From assembly GCA_934462885.1 (NCBI GenBank), contig CAKSJC010000032.1:1-12051 (forward strand): a stretch of DNA of 12,051 nt, written 5' to 3'. Positions within the stretch are counted from its first letter, which is position 1, and each line of letters starts with the position of its first letter. The translations under genes and the position numbers were made by a program. Below, in pieces: positions 6,965 to 12,051 of this stretch. The notes beneath the pieces were generated by a model. It did not search any database. It worked only from the letters and a program-made list of their open reading frames with translations, and was not told the origin of the DNA. The DNA is from an uncultured Eubacteriales bacterium. Lineage in GTDB: Bacteria > Bacillota > Clostridia > Oscillospirales > CAG-272.

Positions 6965-8326
6965 CTACTCAGTGATTTGGAGCAATTTTGCTTTCTTTTT
7001 CAAGCTGTGGAGTTTGATCGAGTAGAACACTGTATGAACGGCTGACGTTATCGTCCACGATATCGGGTACGAGATATACAGTATTTCAAGAGTTCCGACA
7101 GACGCGAAAACCGTATATATCCACACGATTCTGAAAACGCATGATCCAACGAGGGATGTTATCATTGGTATTACCGACATTCCCATGCCGCGCTGCGCTC
7201 CGCACATTACTTCCATTATACCGCAGGTAAAATACGGCAACGCACAATATACCAACCGTTTTACCGCATACGGAACCGCTTCCGGATCATGAGGCAGATA
7301 TATTCCGACCAGCGGAGCCGCAAATACTACCACAACGACTCCCATCACGATTCCTACCACCGACACGGCGGAAGCGCAAATCAACACTACTTTATTTATT
7401 TTATCGTACTCTTTTGCACCTACCGCCTGTCCGATAAACGTGAGGGATGCTTGGCTCACGGAGTTCATAGCGGTATAAATAAAACCGTCAAGGCTCTGCG
7501 CCGCGCCGTTTCCCGCCATAACGAGAGAACCGAATGAGTTGATCGAGGACTGTATAACTACGTTTGAAAGCGAGAACACACATCCCTGAAGTCCTGCAGG
7601 AAGCCCAACCGCGATTATCTTTATCAGTTTATCCTTGTGTATGCGGAGTTTTCTGAAATCTATCTTACAGCAGTCGTTAAGATGCGTCATATATACAATG
7701 ATCAATACAAGAGAAATGTACTGTGAAATAACGGTCGCCCATGCTACTCCCGCAACACCCATATGAAGATTAGCTACAAAAATGATATTCAGTATTACGT
7801 TTATAATACCTGATACTGAAAGAAAATAGAGAGGTCTTTTTGTATCTCCCACCGAACGGAGTATGCTTGCACAGAAATTATAAACAAGCATTCCGGGTGT
7901 ACCGACAAAGTAAATGGCAAGATACTCCGTAGCAAGAGAAAGAACATCATCAGGCGTATCCATCCATTTAAGGAACGTTCCGGAATAAATAATGCCGATC
8001 GCTCCGATTATGATCCCGCATATAATGCCCACAAGAACCGACGTATGTACGGTCTTTTCAACCCCGCGTCCGTCTCTCGCCCCGAAATCGTGAGCTACGG
8101 CAACCGAGGCTCCGACGGTAAGGCCGAGAAATGCGTTTAAGATAAGATTAATAAGCGCACCGGTCGACGTAACAGCCGCAAGAGCCTTCGAACCGTCGTA
8201 ATGTCCGACGATAATGCCATCCGCAGCGTTATATATAAGCTGCAAAATACCGGTAAGCATAAGCGGTATAACAAATCTAACTATTCGTCCGATAAGAGAA
8301 TGTTTTTTTTCAGCTTTGTTTTGCAT
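6965..8326 (-). CDS. MATE-family multidrug/metabolite exporter
   Basis: Integral membrane cation-coupled antiporter of 453 residues, the usual length for MATE proteins, with about twelve hydrophobic segments in two six-helix halves. Family features include PLMLTGILQLIYNAADGIIVG near residues 21-41, VGASVAVAHDFGARDG (71-86) ending the second helix pair, SILRSVGDTKRPL (154-166), and the matching second-half block ending SLTFIGQAVGAKE (294-306). It belongs to the bacterial MepA/DinF-like group broadly; the substrate cannot be predicted. The ATG at 8326 has AGAGGTG close upstream. Transcription should start from the operator-flanked promoter at 8364-8392, implying tight, probably inducible, expression. 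The HAD gene lies 210 nt downstream on the same strand. Confidence 0.92.
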   Translation of the reverse strand: MQNKAEKKHSLIGRIVRFVIPLMLTGILQLIYNAADGIIVGHYDGSKALAAVTSTGALINLILNAFLGLTVGASVAVAHDFGARDGRGVEKTVHTSVLVGIICGIIIGAIGIIYSGTFLKWMDTPDDVLSLATEYLAIYFVGTPGMLVYNFCASILRSVGDTKRPLYFLSVSGIINVILNIIFVANLHMGVAGVAWATVISQYISLVLIIVYMTHLNDCCKIDFRKLRIHKDKLIKIIAVGLPAGLQGCVFSLSNVVIQSSINSFGSLVMAGNGAAQSLDGFIYTAMNSVSQASLTFIGQAVGAKEYDKINKVVLICASAVSVVGIVMGVVVVVFAAPLVGIYLPHDPEAVPYAVKRLVYCALPYFTCGIMEVMCGAQRGMGMSVIPMITSLVGSCVFRIVWIYTVFASVGTLEILYISYPISWTITSAVHTVFYSIKLHSLKKKAKLLQITE

Positions 8327-8348
8327 TATACACCTCTTTTAATAAAAG

Positions 8349-8382
8349 TCGTATCAAGTGACAATTATATCACTTGATACGA
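8349..8382. promoter_or_regulatory. Operator-like 13-bp inverted repeat around the MATE -10 box
   Basis: Perfect arms TCGTATCAAGTGA (8349-8361) and TCACTTGATACGA (8370-8382) with an 8-nt spacer. Each arm also takes part in a smaller dyad of the form TATCA-NN-TGATA: TATCAAGTGACA at 8352-8363 (one mismatch) and TATCACTTGATA at 8368-8379 (perfect), with centres 16 bp apart. Such short dyads resemble sites of dimeric winged-helix (MarR-like) or TetR-like repressors. Two dimers, or one larger complex, would cover the -10 and the start site. No regulator gene is present in the window. No T-run follows, so it is not a terminator. Confidence 0.7.
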
Positions 8383-8392
8383 AATAAAGCAA
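8364..8392 (-). promoter_or_regulatory. Promoter of the MATE exporter gene
   Basis: On the minus strand TTGCTT (8387-8392), a 17-nt spacer, then a perfect -10 TATAAT (8364-8369). The start site is expected near 8357 with a leader of about 30 nt. The -10 sits exactly in the spacer between the two arms of the inverted repeat 8349-8382. The -35 is only a partial match (TTG conserved). Confidence 0.75.
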
Positions 8393-8635
8393 TATTATAT
8401 AATACATTTTTTTCACAGCAGAATGATACACGGTTTAGCAAAAACACAAATAATCCCGTAAAAAGATACTTAAAAAATGATTGCATTATATAACAAATCG
8501 GAAAAACATTACGAAATTTTTTTCTCAAGCTTCCTTTCAAAAGTTCTCAAACCGAAAAGAAGTATAGCTTATACAAACTATTCGAGAAAAAATCATTAAT
8601 TTGCTATTTTCTCAAGTGAAAGTTTTTCAATATTG
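8393..8635. other. AT-rich spacer upstream of the MATE promoter
   Basis: No convincing gene on either strand. It holds scattered TATAAT/TATACT-like boxes (for example the minus-strand TATAAT at 8394-8399) without good -35 partners, a GTATA-GCT-TATAC mini-dyad near 8562, and two copies of TTCTCAAG (about 8522 and 8609). A TTG-initiated 52-codon minus-strand frame is present but its ribosome site is badly spaced and its composition is low-complexity. Confidence 0.6.
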
Positions 8636-8666
8636 CGCGGGGATACTTTTTGAAAGTATCCCCGCG
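8636..8666 (-). terminator. Strong hairpin after the aldolase/dehydrogenase gene, probable terminator
   Basis: A perfect 14-bp stem, CGCGGGGATACTTT (8636-8649) with AAAGTATCCCCGCG (8653-8666), has a 3-nt loop. It lies 36 nt past the stop codon of the fusion gene at 8702. Neither strand shows a good T-run directly after the stem (minus strand continues CAATATTGAAAAAC), so it may act as a 3'-end stabilising structure or an atypical terminator. Confidence 0.6.
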
Positions 8667-8701
8667 TTAAATACAGCAAATCATTTTTTTGCTTCTTGAG
8701 A

Positions 8702-10615
8702 TTATTTCAGCATTTCCTGTCCGCCGGTTACGGGAACTGCCTGACCTGTCTCATAAGCCTGTCCTATTATATACTTGACTGCTTTTGCGACGTCTTCTAT
8801 GCGGCAGCCTCTTCCGAGCGGAACCTTTGCCTCGTAAAATTTGCGTACATCATCGGTCGTTTTCGCTCCGGGAACTTTTCCGGCATTGAGATACTGGACG
8901 AAAAGTCCCTTTACCGGGTCTGACCACAACGGACCGTCAAGGAAATTGCCGGGACATACTGCGTTTACTTTTATACCGAAAGGTGCAAGTTCAAGGGCAA
9001 ACGATTCCGTAAGTCCTATACCTCCGAACTTGCTTCCTGCATACGCAAAGTTTTTATTCGATCCGGAAAGTCCGGATTTTGAGTTTATTTCTATAATATC
9101 GCTCATATATTCCGGAGATACGGCACGCTGTATCTTCATGACAGCGGAAGCGTACTTTGCACAGAGGAAGTACGCTGTATAGTTCACCGACGTTACGAGT
9201 TCGAAATTCTGCTTTGTCATCTCTTCGAGAGATCCTGCACGAACGATTCCCGCATTATTTACAAAAACGTCAAGCCCTCCGAAAGAAAGAACTGCTTTTT
9301 CGATCATTAAGCGAACGCTTTCTTCATCGGATACGTTTGCGGCTACCGCAACTGCGGGAGCCCCCGTATCTTTTTTGATTGCTTCCGCCGTAGATTGAGC
9401 GCCGGCGTAATTCATATCCGCTATAACGACTGCCGCGCCCTCAGCTGCAAGGTAACGCGCGATACCTTCGCCAAATCCCTGAGCGCTTCCGGTTATAACT
9501 GCAATCTTGCCCGCAAGCGGCTTCTTTTCACATGAAATGACAGGAATTTTTTTATCAATATAATCTGCGATCGATGAAGAAAGAGGTCTGATTCCTCCGA
9601 AGTTTTCGGCTTCCTCCGTAATAGCTATATTGTCAAGGAATACTTCCGCCGCGTTCTTTGCTTTTTCGTAAGTTGATCCAAGCGCAAACATACCGACATC
9701 CTTTACAAAAACAATCTTCGGAAGATTTCCGTTTTCTTCTTCAAATTTTGCAAATGCTTCCTTTACCGTCTCAATATCGGCACACTCAAGGAAAAGCGCT
9801 GCTTTCCCGCAGTACATAACGTGGTCCGGGGTCGTCGGAGCGGATACTTTCAAAAAATTCTCCCGAGATTTAGCAAGAGACATGACTTCTCGGTTTGCAG
9901 TGAATACCGCAAATGCTTTCCCGTTTTTATCGTATGTCATGCGAAGTACGGGGGCGATTTTTGCCGCTGCCGTTTGATCAAATTCACATTCGGAAAAATC
10001 GGGGCCTTTCTTTATTTTTGCATCAAGCTTGTTCATAAGTTCACCGACCGTAACGTCGATTTCCTCTGTCGAATCCGCAGTGAAGAACACGCCGTGATTT
10101 TCGACAAATACGCACTGAGCGTGAGCATGCTTTCCCTCAAGAGCTTTTTTTACTTTCATCGAAAGTGCGTATCCGGGGATGCATTCATCGACCCAGATCG
10201 AATCCGGGAACATTTCCGCAGCCTCAGCCTTACCGTTTTTCGAGCAGGTAAGAGCGTTTACCGCAGTCGGATGTACATGAAGCACGAATTTTCCGGGAAG
10301 AACTTCATGAACAAAAGTTTCGACCGACGGAATCTTTCCGTCGTCCCACTTTGTCTTAGCGCTCATGACTTCTGAAAATGCTTCTTTTTCCGCCCCCGCC
10401 GCGTCTTCACTGTAACTCTTTATAAGGGACACGTCCAGCTTATCGCGGAAAAGAGAAGTGAATCCTTCTTCGGTGATATCCGTGAGAGATGCTCCGCTTT
10501 TTTTTATGTAAAGCGTTCCGCCTTCTTTAAGCGAGGTATTCCCTCCGCCGGCAATAACAAAAGACGGCGTCTTTCCGTATTTGTCAGTCATTGCAATAAG
10601 TTTTTCCATACTCAT
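8702..10615 (-). CDS. Bifunctional class II aldolase / short-chain dehydrogenase (RhaD-SDR type fusion)
   Basis: Cytosolic fusion of 637 residues. Residues about 1-345 are a class II aldolase of the rhamnulose-1-phosphate aldolase/YuxG type: GGGNTS (23-28) for phosphate binding, zinc histidines His113 and His115 (HVHP) and His174 (ENHG), and the TPDHV block (262-266). Residues about 366-637 are a classical SDR: TGSAQGFG (375-382), NNAG (453-456), and catalytic Ser512, Tyr525 and Lys529. The SDR C-terminus (VPLGRGC, then TGQAVPVTGGQEM) resembles sorbitol-6-phosphate dehydrogenase. A plausible role is aldol cleavage of a ketose-1-phosphate coupled to oxidation or reduction of the aldehyde or a polyol. 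It is somewhat shorter than the roughly 690-residue Bacillus rhamnose enzyme, and no rhamnose genes are nearby, so the substrate is open. The ATG at 10615 has AAGGA about 13 nt upstream; Met3 is an alternative. The PHP gene is 89 nt upstream. Confidence 0.88.
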   Translation of the reverse strand: MSMEKLIAMTDKYGKTPSFVIAGGGNTSLKEGGTLYIKKSGASLTDITEEGFTSLFRDKLDVSLIKSYSEDAAGAEKEAFSEVMSAKTKWDDGKIPSVETFVHEVLPGKFVLHVHPTAVNALTCSKNGKAEAAEMFPDSIWVDECIPGYALSMKVKKALEGKHAHAQCVFVENHGVFFTADSTEEIDVTVGELMNKLDAKIKKGPDFSECEFDQTAAAKIAPVLRMTYDKNGKAFAVFTANREVMSLAKSRENFLKVSAPTTPDHVMYCGKAALFLECADIETVKEAFAKFEEENGNLPKIVFVKDVGMFALGSTYEKAKNAAEVFLDNIAITEEAENFGGIRPLSSSIADYIDKKIPVISCEKKPLAGKIAVITGSAQGFGEGIARYLAAEGAAVVIADMNYAGAQSTAEAIKKDTGAPAVAVAANVSDEESVRLMIEKAVLSFGGLDVFVNNAGIVRAGSLEEMTKQNFELVTSVNYTAYFLCAKYASAVMKIQRAVSPEYMSDIIEINSKSGLSGSNKNFAYAGSKFGGIGLTESFALELAPFGIKVNAVCPGNFLDGPLWSDPVKGLFVQYLNAGKVPGAKTTDDVRKFYEAKVPLGRGCRIEDVAKAVKYIIGQAYETGQAVPVTGGQEMLK

Positions 10616-10704
10616 TTTTATATACCGTTCCTTTCGGTTTATTATTCTTTACAGTATCTCCGTGCCGCATTGCACGGGTTTTCGATTCGCCTTAGCTTTA
10701 CAGC

Positions 10705-11994
10705 TTATTCTTTATATCCTCCGAGCGCGGCATACAACTTCACTCGCTCCGAAAGAGCGGGATAACTTGCTTTTGTTTCGTCCGAGAACATAGAGCGCGA
10801 CACGTCGACGCTTGCTTCTTTTTCATGTCCGATAAGCGCGTATGTAGCTTCTCTGAGATGAGAGTACATAGGATTTTCAAGAGCCTTGCATATAAACGAC
10901 TGACGCGGGGAATTTATATCTTCACCTGATATCTCAAAGAGTCCGTATTTACGGCAAAGCTTTATAATGCGGGATAACTGCTCTTGGGTATTTCTCGTCG
11001 GCATATATGTAACTGCCGAGAATCCGCAATTTACGAGAACCTCAAACAACTCGTCAATGTAGCTATCTTCAAATTTTTGAGCTTTTTTGTCTCCTGTCGG
11101 GGATTTATCGACATCTCCGAGATATGCGTAAGCCGAGATAGCCCCAAGTTCTTTGGCAAGAGCGGTGAAATCTTTTATATTCATACACTCATCAGTCGCC
11201 TGAACGTAAAAGCTTCCGACAAGATGTCCTTTCAACACGCCGAGAATATCAAAATCATAATAATTTTCGGGAGCTGACAGAAGCTTTTCGCGTGTAGACT
11301 CAGACATTTTCGCTCCGGTTATCTTTTCGATAAAGCCGCAGGCTTTTTCGCGGTCGGGATCAAGAGAAATTATCTTTTTCGTAAGAGCATAACAAATATG
11401 TCTCTCCGTCACGCTTCCTCCGTTGCGCGCCATTGATAGCGGATACACATCCGCGTCAAAGTCCAGCTTTATTCCGGCGTCACAAACAATATCGTTTATT
11501 TTCTCGCACATTTTGCGGTTTCGCGCATTTCTCTTTTCACGAAGAGGAGCAAGGATCTCTTCCGCACGATCGATATTCTGATGTGGAATACCGTGCATTG
11601 CCACGTAAGCGCAAGAGAGTTGATCGGGATTATTTATCCTCTTTCCGACAAGAGATGTTCCCTCAACATTGACTCTGCATTCAAAACCGCACGTTACGGG
11701 CATATCCATGATCTCTCCGGCACGGATGAATTCGCGGATTCCGGCTACGCTGTCATGATCCATGATTCCCGCCGTTGAAAGACCGGCCTTCCATGCATTA
11801 AACACTGCCGAAGTCGGCGTATACGGAGAAAACGAGTACGACGTATGGATATGATTATTAACAAATATCCCGCGCGGCGGAGCATTGATCTCTCCGAGAT
11901 CGGCTTTTTTCTTTAACTCCGCGAGAGCCGAAAGTCTCTTTTCGGCGCCTACCTCACAGCTTCCTATAATTTCGATCAGTTTTTCCGTTTCCAT
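10705..11994 (-). CDS. PHP-domain protein, variant metal site
   Basis: 429 residues (numbered from ATG 11994). A GTG frame starts at 12006, but it overlaps the ribosome binding site AAGGTG (12006-12011), which lies 11 nt before the ATG, so the ATG is preferred. After a helical N-terminal extension of about 40 residues come PHP motifs: NNHIHTSYS with His48 and His50, MDHDS with Asp79-His80-Asp81, and GFEC with Glu105. Possible further ligands are His134, His138 and His199. Two usual late motifs are altered: the AHPG-type histidine block is AYAYLGD (288-294), and the terminal DxH is EDIN (358-361), so Asp359 remains but the histidine is Asn. PHP proteins are mostly metal-dependent phosphoesterases; here substrate and even activity are uncertain. 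The length is greater than simple PHP enzymes. It precedes the aldolase fusion by 89 nt, suggesting a shared pathway. Confidence 0.78.
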   Translation of the reverse strand: METEKLIEIIGSCEVGAEKRLSALAELKKKADLGEINAPPRGIFVNNHIHTSYSFSPYTPTSAVFNAWKAGLSTAGIMDHDSVAGIREFIRAGEIMDMPVTCGFECRVNVEGTSLVGKRINNPDQLSCAYVAMHGIPHQNIDRAEEILAPLREKRNARNRKMCEKINDIVCDAGIKLDFDADVYPLSMARNGGSVTERHICYALTKKIISLDPDREKACGFIEKITGAKMSESTREKLLSAPENYYDFDILGVLKGHLVGSFYVQATDECMNIKDFTALAKELGAISAYAYLGDVDKSPTGDKKAQKFEDSYIDELFEVLVNCGFSAVTYMPTRNTQEQLSRIIKLCRKYGLFEISGEDINSPRQSFICKALENPMYSHLREATYALIGHEKEASVDVSRSMFSDETKASYPALSERVKLYAALGGYKE

Positions 11995-12005
11995 ATAAAT
12001 CCACA

Positions 12006-12029
12006 CACCTTACATAAGAAATTTTCTTA
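12006..12029. promoter_or_regulatory. Leader of the PHP gene: ribosome binding site and small AT-rich palindrome
   Basis: The minus strand reads AAGGTG at 12006-12011, ahead of the ATG at 11994. Just upstream is a 15-bp dyad TAAGAAA-T-TTTCTTA (12015-12029). It may be an operator, but it is short and AT-rich. The promoter itself is not identifiable, since the window ends 22 nt further on. Confidence 0.35.
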
Positions 12030-12051
12030 ATATTTTGATTTTGTATATAAC

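Noticed and set aside
8383..8536. TTG-initiated 52-codon minus-strand frame upstream of the MATE gene
   Set aside because: The Shine-Dalgarno-like sequence is too close to the TTG, the translation is a low-complexity hydrophobic product of AT-rich DNA, and it ends inside the MATE promoter/operator.
9821..10375. 184-codon plus-strand frame
   Set aside because: It is antisense within the aldolase half of the fusion gene, which has intact catalytic motifs; the opposite frame shows no recognisable domain.
10660..10677. 6-bp hairpin CCGTGC/GCACGG between the PHP and aldolase genes as a terminator
   Set aside because: The stem is short and on the minus strand is not followed by Ts; the two genes are better read as one transcript.

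Overview
The window looks like a chromosomal segment from an anaerobic, low-to-moderate GC member of the Clostridia (Oscillospirales/Christensenellales-like gut or rumen Firmicutes). That is inferred from AT-rich spacers, clear purine-rich Shine-Dalgarno sites, canonical TTGACA/TATAAT-type promoters, and the protein set: a Clostridia-style extracellular solute-binding protein, an LdhA-type D-lactate dehydrogenase, and an MBOAT plus DHHW O-acetylation pair. I see no tRNA, rRNA, CRISPR array, transposase or phage gene.

Layout. The plus strand carries only the 3' part of a solute-binding protein gene (3-722), closed by a strong terminator. All later recognised genes are on the minus strand. (1) ldhA (832-1833) has its own near-consensus promoter. 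(2) A spacer (1834-2093) holds the ldhA promoter, a hairpin that probably ends the operon to its right, and an unexplained 54-codon plus-strand ORF. (3) A three-gene operon runs from 5828 down to 2094: MBOAT O-acyltransferase, a DHHW/AlgX-AlgJ-like acetyltransferase partner with an inserted Ig-like domain, and a RadC-family protein that has lost its metal site. Its promoter has a consensus -10 and a near-perfect palindrome over the -35. (4) A MATE exporter (6965-8326) lies upstream of a HAD phosphatase (6098-6754). The MATE promoter is bracketed by a 13-bp inverted repeat whose two arms are each a TATCA-NN-TGATA dyad. (5) A 375-nt spacer. (6) A pair encoding a divergent PHP-domain protein (10705-11994) and a 637-residue class II aldolase/short-chain dehydrogenase fusion (8702-10615), probably co-transcribed.

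How the genes fit together. The MBOAT/DHHW pair should move acetyl groups across the membrane onto a cell-surface or secreted polysaccharide; why a RadC-like protein rides with it is unknown. The aldolase/dehydrogenase fusion and the PHP protein suggest catabolism of a phosphorylated deoxy-sugar or sugar acid, and LdhA would be a fermentative NADH sink. The MATE pump is probably controlled by a repressor not encoded in the window. Most genes are ordinary housekeeping or accessory metabolism. The points most worth following up are the dead-site RadC in an O-acetylation operon, the Ig-domain insertion in the DHHW protein, the variant PHP active site paired with an aldolase fusion, the MATE operator, and the orphan element at 1916-2091.
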